The position numbers and the translations under genes are program-made. 64,000 nt of DNA from Bacillota bacterium (GTDB lineage: Bacteria; Bacillota; Clostridia; Acetivibrionales; DSM-1351), in assembly GCA_023433945.1 (NCBI GenBank), contig JAEYTP010000075.1, positions 37,985-101,984 of the forward strand. Direction: 5' to 3'. This document shows, one piece after another, positions 17,498 through 26,671 of the stretch (positions are counted from its first letter, which is position 1; each line of letters begins with the position of its first letter). The notes under the pieces were generated by a model. It was not told where the DNA came from and ran no database searches. It was given only the letters and a program-made list of their open reading frames with translations.

Positions 17498-20152
17498 CTA
17501 TCTATTCTTCAGCCCTTCTAGTCGTTCAAGCACTTTTTGGTACATATCCTTGTACTTCTGCTGCTTTGCCTTTTCTTCTTCTATTACCTTAGCTGGTGCC
17601 TTTGCAACAAACCCTTCATTGCTGAGTTTACCTTCGACTCTCTTCAGCTCACCTTCAAGATTGGCCTTTTCTTTTTCCAGTCTCTCGATTTCCTTTTCCA
17701 TATCAATAAGTTCATCCAGAGGCATAAATATTTCTGCACCTGCTATTACCATTCCTACAGCATCAGCCGGTACACCTTCTTTGTCAAATTGAACGCATAC
17801 CTCTTTTGTACCCGCCAATCTTTCAAAGAACAATGACGCTTCTTTTATAGTATCAGCCTCTGTTTGCCCTCCAACAACAAATATTGCCTTTGCACGTCTT
17901 GAAGGTGGAACATTCATCTCGGCACGAGTATTTCTGATACTTCTTACAGCATCCATTATCAGCCTCATCTTAGCTTCATCCTGTGGATAGTCCAGCTCTT
18001 CTGTGAACTTAGGCCACTGAGAAATCATGATACTCTCATCTTCATTTACCAGATGAGTATATATCTCCTCTGTAATAAACGGCATGTATGGGTGCAGCAG
18101 CTTCATTGCTGTGCCTAAAACATGGTTGAGAACATATTGAGCCTCTAGCCTGCCTTCACTTTCTCTGTCAAATAGTCTTGGCTTAACTATCTCTATATAC
18201 CAATCGCAGAATTCTTCCCATATGAAATCATAAACCTTCTGCAGACCAATACCCAATTCAAACTTATCAATATTTTCAGTAACCTCTTTTGTTACTGTAT
18301 TTACTCTACTTAAAATCCATTTATCAGCAACAGTGAACTTATTTTTATCAACCTTGCTGAAATCAAGCTCTTCATCAAAGTTCATCAGTACAAAACGGGA
18401 TGCATTCCATACCTTGTTTGCAAAGTTTCTAGCTGATTCAACCTTTTCATCAGTATATCTCAAGTCATTTCCTGGAGAATTCCCAATAGTCAGTGCAAAT
18501 CTTAGGGCATCAGTACCATACTTTGAAATAACCTCCAAAGGATCGATACCGTTTCCAAGTGACTTACTCATTTTTCTACCCTGTGAGTCCCTCACAATAC
18601 CGTGTATGAATACATGCTTGAAAGGCTCCTGTCCCATATGCTCCATACCCGAGAAAATCATTCTTGCAACCCAGAAGAAAATAATATCGTAACCTGTTAC
18701 AAGTACATTTGTAGGATAGAAGTATTCTAAATCCTTCGTATTATCAGGCCAACCTAGTGTTGAAAATGGCCATAATGCTGAGCTAAACCATGTATCCAAA
18801 GTATCATTGTCCTGCTCAATCCCGGTATATCCACACTGCGTACACTTATCAGGTGCTTCAGCCTGAACCATTACCTTTCCACACGCCTTACAGTAATATG
18901 CAGGTATTCTATGTCCCCACCACAGCTGCCTTGAAATACACCAATCCTGTATGTTTTCCATCCAGTTAAAGTATATCTTTGAGAATCTTTCAGGCACAAA
19001 CTTGATAGTACCATTTTTAACAACCTCTATAGCAGGCTCAGCCAATGGCTTCATACGAACATACCACTGCTTAGATATAAATGGCTCGATAACAGTCTTA
19101 CATCTCTGACATGTACCAACATTGTGATTATGACCTTCTATCTTCACCATCAGTCCAAGACTTTCAAGGTCGGCCACCATTTTTTTTCTCGCTTCGTATC
19201 TATCAAGTCCCTTATACTGGGCTGCATTATCATTCATAATAGCATTGTCATCCATTATTCTTACCTGAGGCAAGTTATGACGAAGACCTACTTCAAAGTC
19301 ATTTGGATCGTGAGCTGGTGTTATCTTAACGCAACCTGTTCCAAAGTCCTTATCAACGTAGGAGTCAGCTATTACAGGGATTTCCTTGTTTATCAATGGT
19401 AAGATCAAAGTCTTTCCTACCAAGTGCGCATATCTTTCATCATCTGGATTTACTGCTACCGCAGTATCTCCTAGTAAAGTTTCAGGACGGGTAGTAGCAA
19501 TTACAACAAATTCGTCACTGTCCTTAACCGGGTATTTTATATGCCAGAAGTGTCCTGATTGTTCCTCATATTCAACCTCAATATCAGATATTGAAGTGTT
19601 ACACTTAGGGCACCAGTTTGTTATTCTTTCGCCCTTGTAAATGAGTCCCTTATCATATAGTCTCAGGAATACCTCCTGTACTGCCTTTGATAGCCCTTCA
19701 TCCATTGTGAAACGCTCACGTTCCCAGTCACATGAGCTTCCTAATTTCTTAAGCTGCTCAACGATTCTGCCTCCGTACACACGTCTCCAGTCCCAAGCCT
19801 TCTCCAAAAACTTCTCACGTCCAATATCGTCTTTGGAAATGCCCTCTTTTGCCATAGCATCAACTATTTTAGCTTCCGTTGCTATACTTGCATGGTCAGT
19901 TCCTGGTAACCACAGTGCAGAATAGCCCTGCATTCTCTTTGTTCTGATGAGAATATCCTGCATTGTATTGTCAAGTGCATGCCCCATGTGAAGCTGACCT
20001 GTTATATTTGGCGGTGGAATAACTATTGTATAAGGCTCCTTTTCAGGATCTACCTCTGCATGAAAATAGCCCTTATCCATCCAATTTTTGTACAGTCTAT
20101 CCTCAACCTGACTAGGGTCATAGGTTTTTGAAATATTCTTAGTATCTTCCAT
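17498..20152 (-). CDS. valS: Valyl-tRNA synthetase
   Basis: This class I enzyme charges tRNA-Val. The HIGH motif appears as PPNITGQLHMGHAL near residue 48 and KMSKS as GRKMSKSLGNGIDP near 525. The editing domain lies between them, with ATTRPETLLGDTAV. The C-terminal ~70 residues form the expected coiled coil (MEKEIERLEKEKANLEGEL). The length of 884 is normal. AGGAGG precedes ATG 20152. It is the second gene behind the T-box leader at 20622-21014, after the 80-residue membrane protein gene. Confidence 0.98.
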   Translation of the reverse strand: MEDTKNISKTYDPSQVEDRLYKNWMDKGYFHAEVDPEKEPYTIVIPPPNITGQLHMGHALDNTMQDILIRTKRMQGYSALWLPGTDHASIATEAKIVDAMAKEGISKDDIGREKFLEKAWDWRRVYGGRIVEQLKKLGSSCDWERERFTMDEGLSKAVQEVFLRLYDKGLIYKGERITNWCPKCNTSISDIEVEYEEQSGHFWHIKYPVKDSDEFVVIATTRPETLLGDTAVAVNPDDERYAHLVGKTLILPLINKEIPVIADSYVDKDFGTGCVKITPAHDPNDFEVGLRHNLPQVRIMDDNAIMNDNAAQYKGLDRYEARKKMVADLESLGLMVKIEGHNHNVGTCQRCKTVIEPFISKQWYVRMKPLAEPAIEVVKNGTIKFVPERFSKIYFNWMENIQDWCISRQLWWGHRIPAYYCKACGKVMVQAEAPDKCTQCGYTGIEQDNDTLDTWFSSALWPFSTLGWPDNTKDLEYFYPTNVLVTGYDIIFFWVARMIFSGMEHMGQEPFKHVFIHGIVRDSQGRKMSKSLGNGIDPLEVISKYGTDALRFALTIGNSPGNDLRYTDEKVESARNFANKVWNASRFVLMNFDEELDFSKVDKNKFTVADKWILSRVNTVTKEVTENIDKFELGIGLQKVYDFIWEEFCDWYIEIVKPRLFDRESEGRLEAQYVLNHVLGTAMKLLHPYMPFITEEIYTHLVNEDESIMISQWPKFTEELDYPQDEAKMRLIMDAVRSIRNTRAEMNVPPSRRAKAIFVVGGQTEADTIKEASLFFERLAGTKEVCVQFDKEGVPADAVGMVIAGAEIFMPLDELIDMEKEIERLEKEKANLEGELKRVEGKLSNEGFVAKAPAKVIEEEKAKQQKYKDMYQKVLERLEGLKNR

Positions 20153-20203
20153 AATTACCTCCTAAAACTTTATTTGTAGCATTTGATTTAACATATATTT
20201 TTG

Positions 20204-20300
20204 CATTTAATATCAAGCATATTGATAAGTATTTTTATATTTAATATCAAGCATATCTATAGGTATTTTGCATTTAAATATCAAACATATTAATAAGCAT
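20204..20300. repeat. 33-34-bp tandem array upstream of valS
   Basis: Three copies of a unit around TTTAATATCAAGCATAT begin at about 20206, 20240 and 20273, in the transcribed gap between the 80-residue protein gene and valS. No known element was recognised. Confidence 0.65.
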
Positions 20301-20542
20301 TACTTATAGCTTAAAATAAACATTATCAAACCTGGAATTGTTATAGCCAGCCCAATCATTTTGACGCTAACAACAGCTTTTGATAGCTTATAGCTTTCAA
20401 CCTCTTCCTCTGTCATCTGATCGGCATACTGACATTTTTGCTTTTGAGCCAACCCAAGTTTCTTTGCTATTGGCTTAGCTGCAAATACCACAGCAAATCC
20501 AATCAATAAAATTACTAAAGCTGCATAATCTAAAGGTTTCAT
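20300..20542 (-). CDS. Small membrane protein co-transcribed with valS (80 aa)
   Basis: ATG 20542 has GAGAGGAG seven bases upstream; longer versions of the frame start inside the leader without a site. Two membrane helices (about residues 5-22 and 58-77) flank a charged cytoplasmic or external loop with KKLGLAQKQKCQYADQMTEE. The family is not recognised. Its interest is its position: it lies between the T-box terminator and valS, so its expression should follow tRNA-Val charging. Confidence 0.7.
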   Translation of the reverse strand: MKPLDYAALVILLIGFAVVFAAKPIAKKLGLAQKQKCQYADQMTEEEVESYKLSKAVVSVKMIGLAITIPGLIMFILSYK

Positions 20543-20621
20543 ACTGTTACTCCTCTCTATCATAAAATAAGATATGTTCTTTAAAAAAGGCATTTCTAAA
20601 AACATATAAACTGCTAAACAA

Positions 20622-21014
20622 TAAAAAAACCCCGTCCAAGTATTTGGACGAAGTATGTTCGCGGTACCACCAAATTTTCAGATGCTATGCAACAATAGTA
20701 CCTTTAAAGCAATACCTTCAAAGTATACATATCATATGCGATATAATATCATTACATAAAACTATCTGAATCTCAGAACATATAACGGTGTTACCCGCTG
20801 CAGCCTATCAATATCGTAATAATCAATTACGTTACAGCAATATAAGATTAATAATGTACAAACAATACACCATTAATGCATATATACAATATCAGATTAA
20901 TAACGAAATTACTTCAGTGCAGAACTCCCAAGCTACCTTCAGTTGACTTTCTTGAAGCCTTGCAGCCACCGGCTTCTCTCTGTAAAGTCTGTACAACCTA
21001 CTCCTCTTGTTCAT
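20622..21014 (-). promoter_or_regulatory. T-box leader (tRNA-Val sensing)
   Basis: The minus strand carries the conserved T-box sequence GGTGGTACCGCG (complement of 20660-20671). The terminator stem CGTCCAA / TTGGACG followed by GGGGTTTTTTT lies at 20622-20650. Stem I begins near 21012 with GAGGAGTAGGTTG and includes AGAGAG, GCCGGTGGCTGCAAGGCT and the GAA side of the S-turn. In the specifier loop GAAGGTAG, GTA (Val) follows one base after GAA and precedes a purine, so I infer a GUA specifier, consistent with valS downstream. Uncharged tRNA-Val should favour the antiterminator. The ~250 bases between stem I and the T-box sequence are AU-rich and longer than usual. Confidence 0.92.
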
Positions 21015-21213
21015 AGCATTTTCATATTTAAATTTAATGATATATAATACTTCCGAAACTGTCAAGAGTATTAATTATCAATATCCATATAATTAATTGA
21101 GCAGTATCCAAGGATATTAATTAGTACCCAAGTGAAAATATTAACAACTCCTTTTAATTCTATGAAACCCCGTAATATTTCTTTTACACAATCAAGCACT
21201 TTTTTAGTTTTAG

Positions 21214-21333
21214 TTTTCCACACTCTGTGAATTATTAATCAACAAAACAGGTGTTTTGTGTATATAATATGTGTGGATAATGTGCACAACCCTGTTAACA
21301 ACATAGTATTTTTGCATTTCAGGGTGTGGATAT
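21214..21333. other. Three DnaA-box-like sites in a 500-bp gap
   Basis: The gap 21015-21525 holds no gene. It contains TTTTCCACA (21214-21222, one mismatch to TTATCCACA), a perfect box on the minus strand (TGTGGATAA at 21272-21280) and TGTGGATAT (21325-21333, one mismatch). No dnaA, dnaN or AT-rich unwinding repeat is nearby, so this is not claimed as an origin. Confidence 0.35.
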
Positions 21334-21406
21334 TAATTGTTTTGTAATATTTAACCCCAAAAAATTAATTCCCAAAAGACTTAACCCCCAAGCTAAAATA
21401 AAAATT

Positions 21407-21436
21407 AAAGGCTAGCCTAATGAAAGGCCAGCCTTT
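21407..21436 (-). terminator. Intrinsic terminator after the zinc-ribbon gene
   Basis: AAAGGCTAGCC (21407-21417) and GGCCAGCCTTT (21426-21436) form an eleven-base stem with one mismatch. On the minus strand the stem is followed by AATTTTTATTTTAG. Confidence 0.8.
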
Positions 21437-21525
21437 TGAAAATATTATACTGTTTTATTTTATGTTTCTAGTTTGTGTTTGTAATTTTTGTCCTCTATAT
21501 TATGTACAAATCTATTTAATGCTTT

Positions 21526-21792
21526 TTACTTCTTTTCTGCAAAACACTTACTACAGAAAACTGGTTTGTCCAAGTGTGGTTTAAATGGTACTCTTGTAGG
21601 TTGTCCACATTCAGCACATACAGCTTCATATAATTCCTTTTTGCCTGCATTGTCTTTTCTGCCACTTCTGCAACCTTTACATCTGCTTGGCTCATTTTGA
21701 AAGCCCTTTTCAGCATAAAATTCCTGCTCTCCTGCAGTAAAAACGAAGTCAGTTCCGCATTCCTTACAAACTAAGGTCTTGTCACTATACAT
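21526..21792 (-). CDS. Double zinc-ribbon protein
   Basis: The ~88-residue protein carries two CxxC pairs in the N-terminal half (VCKECGTDF and CKGC) around TAGEQEFYAEKGFQNEPSRC, and two more (CAECG, CSKC) around VPFKPHLDKPVFC. This is the layout of the small zinc-ribbon / CxxC-x-CxxC proteins common in Firmicutes, whose function is unknown. The start is uncertain: ATG 21792 has AAAGGA 13 bases away, while TTG 21801 is closer. The TTG at 21822 is upstream of the site. It is a single-gene unit. Confidence 0.8.
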   Translation of the reverse strand: MYSDKTLVCKECGTDFVFTAGEQEFYAEKGFQNEPSRCKGCRSGRKDNAGKKELYEAVCAECGQPTRVPFKPHLDKPVFCSKCFAEKK

Positions 21793-21908
21793 GTTAATCA
21801 ACCATTCCTTTCGATGCGCCAAAAAGCCTAATACTTTTACAGCAATGCAATGTTTTATATTATTTTACATTATATTACATGGCTATGCATTTTACAATAC
21901 TAAATTGT

Positions 21909-23222
21909 CTATTCCGTCTTAATTGCCTCTAATGCACTTAACTTCATTGCCCTTCTTGCGGGATAGAAACCTGAAACTATACCTATAAACATGGAGAACA
22001 TTATTGCAGCTGCTGCCAACCAAGGGGGGATGACAGATACCGGTCCTGCATCTGGATTTCCTGGGCTCAAAATACTTGTCCCTACAGAATTTAGTACAAA
22101 TGAGGCTATATAGCTAAGCAGTATTCCAATAACTCCTCCGATAAGTCCAATAACTGCAGCTTCAAATAAAAATAACTGTCTTATATTATTCATCCTGCAC
22201 CCAAGAACCTTCATTACCCCGATTTCTCTAGTTCTCTCATATATGGACATAACCATGGTATTTGTTATTCCGAGTGCAGCAATCAGCAAGGATATTGCAC
22301 CTATTCCTCCCAGTACCATCTGTATTGTATTTGACTGTTTTTTCATAGACTCTCTTATATCAGCCAAGCTAAATGTGCCATAGCCCATATCCTTTATCTG
22401 CTGCTGAATATCGTCAACGTCATTAATATTTTTAACCTTAACCATAATACGCTGATAGCTATCACCTGATGTTGAGCCTCCATAGGTATTAATCTTGCTA
22501 CTATTCTCTCTAATAAGTTTTTTCAGATAATTTATATCCATGTAGATATAATAATCCTTTTCATCATTTGATTGCTTAAGCACTCCTACGGCTTTTGTCT
22601 TGTACACTTTAGAAGGTTTATTTGAAAACTGACCTCCTGCATCTTGCTTTTCTCCATAATTCATATCAAAGGTAAATGACAGCTTATCCTTCATAACATC
22701 TACTGGGCTAGTACTTGAGTAAAAGTTTCTGGATTTAGGGTTATAGAAGTTAGAGGTGGCATAAAAACCAAACAGCAGTTGTTCCTTATCTCCTGTTTGA
22801 AGTAGCCTTCCCTTTTCCACAATATATCCAAAGCTCTGAAGGATATCAGCATCAGCGCCCATTACCTGGGCATATGCAACATACTTTCCTGATATAAGCT
22901 TAATAGAGGTTTCAATAATTGGATGAACTGCCTCTACACCCTTCATTTTTTGGAACTGTGCAACAGCTTTATCGTTTAGTACTACAGTCTTGGATTTATC
23001 AACAGGACCACCGTCATTTTGATATTGGGTTACGGTAATCATGTTGAGGCTGCCCATTCTCTTTAACTCATTTTCAAAGCTTTCGTCCATTCCAATCCCT
23101 AGGGACACCATAACAACAATTGCAGCAGTGCCTATTACAACACCTAATACCGTTAGCATTGTCCTAGTTTTTCTTCTAAAAAGGTTTTTAAAGCCCATAA
23201 TAAACAGATCAATGCTATTCAT
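21909..23222 (-). CDS. ABC transporter permease, MacB/FtsX type
   Basis: The permease has 437 residues. One N-terminal membrane helix (about 20-42, MLTVLGVVIGTAAIVVMVSL) is followed by a large extracellular MacB-like periplasmic-core domain (about 45-300). Three C-terminal helices complete it, with the typical YERTREIGVMKVLGCR cytoplasmic loop and a final YPARRAMKLSALEAI. The start ATG 23222 overlaps the end of the CARDB-like gene by eight bases. With the ATPase at 25650-26384 it should form a MacB-type complex. Such complexes act in mechanotransmission or export of peptides; the substrate is unknown. Confidence 0.92.
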   Translation of the reverse strand: MNSIDLFIMGFKNLFRRKTRTMLTVLGVVIGTAAIVVMVSLGIGMDESFENELKRMGSLNMITVTQYQNDGGPVDKSKTVVLNDKAVAQFQKMKGVEAVHPIIETSIKLISGKYVAYAQVMGADADILQSFGYIVEKGRLLQTGDKEQLLFGFYATSNFYNPKSRNFYSSTSPVDVMKDKLSFTFDMNYGEKQDAGGQFSNKPSKVYKTKAVGVLKQSNDEKDYYIYMDINYLKKLIRENSSKINTYGGSTSGDSYQRIMVKVKNINDVDDIQQQIKDMGYGTFSLADIRESMKKQSNTIQMVLGGIGAISLLIAALGITNTMVMSIYERTREIGVMKVLGCRMNNIRQLFLFEAAVIGLIGGVIGILLSYIASFVLNSVGTSILSPGNPDAGPVSVIPPWLAAAAIMFSMFIGIVSGFYPARRAMKLSALEAIKTE

Positions 23223-25590
23223 CAAAGGTTAATTCCTTCCTCTTTTTTATTCTTCTCCTTATAATTACAAACACTATAGTTGCAACAACCACAACTCCTG
23301 CTGCTATAGCCACCCAAACCCAAATACTGATTTTGGATTGATCTTCGGGCAGTTGTTCATCCGGTGGCGGCATGCCTTCGTCCATAACCGGAGGCTCCAT
23401 AACGTTTAAGGCTATCTCTTTTTCCATTTCAGTCTTTTTACCATTTTCATCTTCAAAGCTGAATATAAGTTTTCCGCTAATCTCGCCTGCTGCTTCAGGT
23501 ATGATTGTCCCATCAAAATTATCACTCTTCCCTGACTCAAAATTACCTACAAAATAACTTCCATTTTCACTTCTAAAGCTACCTTCAAGCTTTACCATAA
23601 GATTGTATAGTGTTGTCTTACCCATATTAAAAAACTCAATACCTACTGGCACAGGATTTCCAACATATATCTCGGTAGGAATCGCTAACTCTCCTAGCAC
23701 TAATCTTTGAAGCTGATTTAACGGCACACCTATTGTGTCTTTAGAATTATATGCCGTACCCTTATCATCCTCATATTCATAATTAATACTAAGCATATAT
23801 TGCTTTGGCGCAGCATCTGCCTTTGAAATAAAGGACAATGATTTTTCAAATTTACTTCCAGATGAAAGAGAGCTAATATAAAACGAATTACTGGAGTTAA
23901 CAGGTGTAAAGGTACCATCATCGGAAGAAACGGTAACCTTAACATTTTTTATATCGGACGTTGAACTGGTATTCAGCAAAGACAGGGTTAACGCAAACTC
24001 TTCTCCGGCCTTGACTATATCAGCTGAGAAGTTATACTTATCAATAATAATTCTGGGTACTGATTTGCCATTTTCACCTTCAACATAAACACCCACATAT
24101 TGAACTGCTGTCTGCTTAGAATCTGAAGTACCCGAATCATACTCTATATTTATTGCTATCGGATAATTACGACTCACTGCATCATCAGAAATACCTAAAC
24201 TGAATTCAACAGGTACTTGGCCTCCCTTGTCAATATAAGGTATAACCAGGGTATTGAGCGACTTTGGCATAATCTCTTTATCTGCAGAAATGCTAACTTT
24301 TACATTATTTATCTTTGAAAGCCCGATATTGTTAAGGTTCATAGAAATAACAAAGTCTTTACCCGGAGTCATGGCAGAATCAGGTGAGATAACATCCTTT
24401 ATAGTAAGGTTACCCTTATTTGTTACATTAGCCACCAATACGTAAACCTCTATGTCATCGGAGTATGTGTTATTCTTTGTATCTCTGTACTCGATTTTCA
24501 CCCTAAGGCTTGTTGCACCTGCTTCTATTTTTTGTGAAGCATTTAAGTCGTATGTAAACGTATGTTGTTTTGATGATGGAATAATATCCTTGCTCAGTTT
24601 ACTTGCCGTCCCATTAAGACTTATACCATCACTTTTTAGGCCATTTAGTGTAATATTGACATCCCTTGCAGAATAGCTCCCATTATTATCAAACACCAGA
24701 TTTAGCTTAAAGCTATCACCCGGTGTTACTTGCACGGGATCAGTTGAGGAGGACTTTAAAGTCAGCTTTGGAACATTATTATCCGCTGTTATTTTTAGCA
24801 TTCCACTAATAGTTGAAGTAAAGCTGTCCAACGAAAAATTATAGTACTGTAGATTAAACTTTATAGAATACATCTTTTGTTGTATTGAAGGAGCAATATT
24901 AAATGTAAATGTTAGTTCCTTAGTCTCGTTTGGTTGTAATGTTTCAATGCTCAATGAAGAATTCATGGAGTTGGGAACAATAGGCCCTCCATCTTCAAAA
25001 ACTGGTGACACCACGATATTCCTAGCCGGGTGGAGGCCGGTATTCTTAATAGGAAGCTTGTATGTAATGGTTGTTCCCGCATTTCCTTCCGGTATCTGTG
25101 CATTTGAGGTGATTTCTATCTTGGGTGCGTACTTTGTTGTATCCACCGGTGGAGTTACAGTTGTATCCTTTAGCACAGCCTGTGTTACATTTATATAATC
25201 AGATTGCTGATAATCGCTCCCACCCCTTGAATATTTTATTGTTACACTTAATCTGGCTGCCCCTCCGTCATAGATAAAAGCCTTGATTCCTGTAGTTGCC
25301 CTACTATATGGAGCTATATTTCCAACATCAAGAATGGCTCCAGTACCTTTTGGTGAAAATGAACCATCTTCTATTACAACAAACACATTTTCCAAGGGAT
25401 TTGTTGTTACATTCTCGACAGATAAGGATAAATCAAAATCCTCTCCCGCACTTATACTGCTTTTGCTTACTGTATATCCTGAAATGCGCACCTCAGGAGC
25501 AGCTGCTTGTGCTGAATTAGACAATGGTCCCCCTAGTATTTGAACTATCAATAATAAAACTAATACCGCTGCTATATATCGGCTTTTCAT
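23215..25590 (-). CDS. Surface-anchored CARDB/NEW3-like multidomain protein
   Basis: This 791-residue protein has a signal peptide (about 1-30, AAVLVLLLIVQILGG). Five or six ~115-residue beta-rich repeats follow, each opening with a PGDSFKL/AGEEFALTLSL-type strand and a N(I/V)KVTVSSD strand. A C-terminal membrane helix (about 752-776) and a basic tail RRRIKKRKELTFDE end it. The domains resemble CARDB / COG1361 adhesion-like modules. Placed between the ATPase and the permease genes, it may be the extracytoplasmic partner of the exporter. That role is inference. Confidence 0.85.
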   Translation of the reverse strand: MKSRYIAAVLVLLLIVQILGGPLSNSAQAAAPEVRISGYTVSKSSISAGEDFDLSLSVENVTTNPLENVFVVIEDGSFSPKGTGAILDVGNIAPYSRATTGIKAFIYDGGAARLSVTIKYSRGGSDYQQSDYINVTQAVLKDTTVTPPVDTTKYAPKIEITSNAQIPEGNAGTTITYKLPIKNTGLHPARNIVVSPVFEDGGPIVPNSMNSSLSIETLQPNETKELTFTFNIAPSIQQKMYSIKFNLQYYNFSLDSFTSTISGMLKITADNNVPKLTLKSSSTDPVQVTPGDSFKLNLVFDNNGSYSARDVNITLNGLKSDGISLNGTASKLSKDIIPSSKQHTFTYDLNASQKIEAGATSLRVKIEYRDTKNNTYSDDIEVYVLVANVTNKGNLTIKDVISPDSAMTPGKDFVISMNLNNIGLSKINNVKVSISADKEIMPKSLNTLVIPYIDKGGQVPVEFSLGISDDAVSRNYPIAINIEYDSGTSDSKQTAVQYVGVYVEGENGKSVPRIIIDKYNFSADIVKAGEEFALTLSLLNTSSTSDIKNVKVTVSSDDGTFTPVNSSNSFYISSLSSGSKFEKSLSFISKADAAPKQYMLSINYEYEDDKGTAYNSKDTIGVPLNQLQRLVLGELAIPTEIYVGNPVPVGIEFFNMGKTTLYNLMVKLEGSFRSENGSYFVGNFESGKSDNFDGTIIPEAAGEISGKLIFSFEDENGKKTEMEKEIALNVMEPPVMDEGMPPPDEQLPEDQSKISIWVWVAIAAGVVVVATIVFVIIRRRIKKRKELTFDE

Positions 25591-25649
25591 ATGTACTCTT
25601 ACTCTCCTTATATAAATTGTATTTAGCCTAAAAACTATTTCAAGAATTG

Positions 25650-26384
25650 CTATTTCAGTGTGCTGATATTGTCTGAATGTTCTTGGAACTCTAACCTTTC
25701 ATTCAATTCAATCTTCTCTATGTTGCCATCAAAAATGTGGATAATTTTATCAGCGTACTTAGCAATATTGGTATCATGGGTAACGATAATCAATGTATGT
25801 TTGCTTTGTCTGGCCATTGATATCATAAGCTGCATAACCTCCTGAGTAGTCCTTGAATCGAGATTGCCCGTCGGCTCGTCCGCAAAAACTATCTCGGGGT
25901 TGTCTATAAATGCCCTTGCTATGCCTACCCTTTGTTGCTGTCCACCACTCATCTGGTTGGGCTTTCTTTTGTAGTAGCCCTTTAGTCCAACATTATCAAG
26001 CATCTTCTTTGCCCGTAAGTCTCTATGTTTTCTATGAACGCCTTTAAAGGTAAGAGGTAGAGCGACATTCTCTAAAGCTGTCAAGCTGGTAAGCAGATTG
26101 TATGATTGAAATACAAAACCAATATACTTTTGCCTGAAAACAATAAGCTGTTTTTCGTCCAACTTTTCTACATGAATATTCTTTATCAGAATTTCACCCT
26201 TGGTCGGTTTCTCCAGTCCGGCAAGTAGGTTTAAAAGCGTTGATTTTCCAGACCCAGAAGTTCCAAGCAAGCAGCATATCTCACCCTCGTTTATATCTAA
26301 TGATATATTATCTAATGCTACTATTTTTTCGGTACCTACTCGATACACTTTTCTGACACCATTTAGCTGTATTATCTTCTCAAT
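25650..26384 (-). CDS. ABC transporter ATP-binding protein (LolD/MacB type), ATT start
   Basis: Walker A (LGTSGSGKSTLLNLLAG), the Q-loop (FVFQSYNLL), the signature (NQMSGGQQQRVGIARA) and Walker B (IVFADEPTGNLDS) are all present. The reading frame N-terminal to the first ordinary start, GTG 26348, still encodes the family's usual first strand (EKIIQLNGVRKVYRVG). No ATG, GTG or TTG lies in that stretch. GGAGGGG (complement of 26392-26398) lies seven bases before an ATT at 26384, so I infer ATT initiation and 244 residues. The CARDB-like protein and permease genes follow 59 bases downstream. Confidence 0.85.
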   Translation of the reverse strand: MEKIIQLNGVRKVYRVGTEKIVALDNISLDINEGEICCLLGTSGSGKSTLLNLLAGLEKPTKGEILIKNIHVEKLDEKQLIVFRQKYIGFVFQSYNLLTSLTALENVALPLTFKGVHRKHRDLRAKKMLDNVGLKGYYKRKPNQMSGGQQQRVGIARAFIDNPEIVFADEPTGNLDSRTTQEVMQLMISMARQSKHTLIIVTHDTNIAKYADKIIHIFDGNIEKIELNERLEFQEHSDNISTLK

Positions 26385-26453
26385 AATAAATCCCCTCCAG
26401 GTTATTTAATAACAAATATTCAAATAAATAGTAATCCATCTTGTCTATTAATG

Positions 26454-26471
26454 TGTAACAAAACTGTTACA
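26454..26471. promoter_or_regulatory. Inverted repeat, candidate operator of the ABC operon
   Basis: TGTAACAAAACTGTTACA is a perfect seven-base inverted repeat with a four-base centre, about 70 bases upstream of the ATPase start. It overlaps a weak minus-strand promoter (TTGTAA, 16 bases, TAATAG). TnTnACA-type dyads bind several repressor families; which one is not evident. Confidence 0.45.
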
Positions 26472-26554
26472 ACTTAATTAGACTTCAACTATTGAAAAAG
26501 GTTGCAGTAAAACAATATAAATTGCAGAAAAATGTGGAAAACAGACTATAACAG

Positions 26555-26602
26555 GTGGCAGGAAAAGTGGCACGAAAAGTGGCACGAAAAGTGGCACGAA
26601 AA
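26555..26602. repeat. Four 12-bp tandem repeats next to a terminator
   Basis: GTGGCASGAAAA is repeated at 26555, 26567, 26579 and 26591; three copies are identical and the first differs by one base. The array touches the terminator hairpin of the nucleotidyltransferase gene. A minus-strand frame through it reads RATF repeats but has no start site. Confidence 0.9.
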
Positions 26603-26604
26603 AG

Positions 26605-26650
26605 CGGCGGAGAAATCAGGGTCCGTCTGAAAACCCTGATTTCTCCGCCG
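26605..26650 (-). terminator. Long perfect terminator hairpin
   Basis: A 17-base perfect inverted repeat (CGGCGGAGAAATCAGGG at 26605-26621 and its complement at 26634-26650) with a 12-base loop is followed on the minus strand by CTTTTTCG. It ends the galE / nucleotidyltransferase transcript. The stem is far more GC-rich than its surroundings. Confidence 0.85.
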
Positions 26651-26671
26651 CGGATATACAAATTTGTGCTA

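Noticed and set aside
21214..21333. Replication origin
   Set aside because: There are only three DnaA-like boxes and no dnaA/dnaN or unwinding repeats; kept only as a box cluster.
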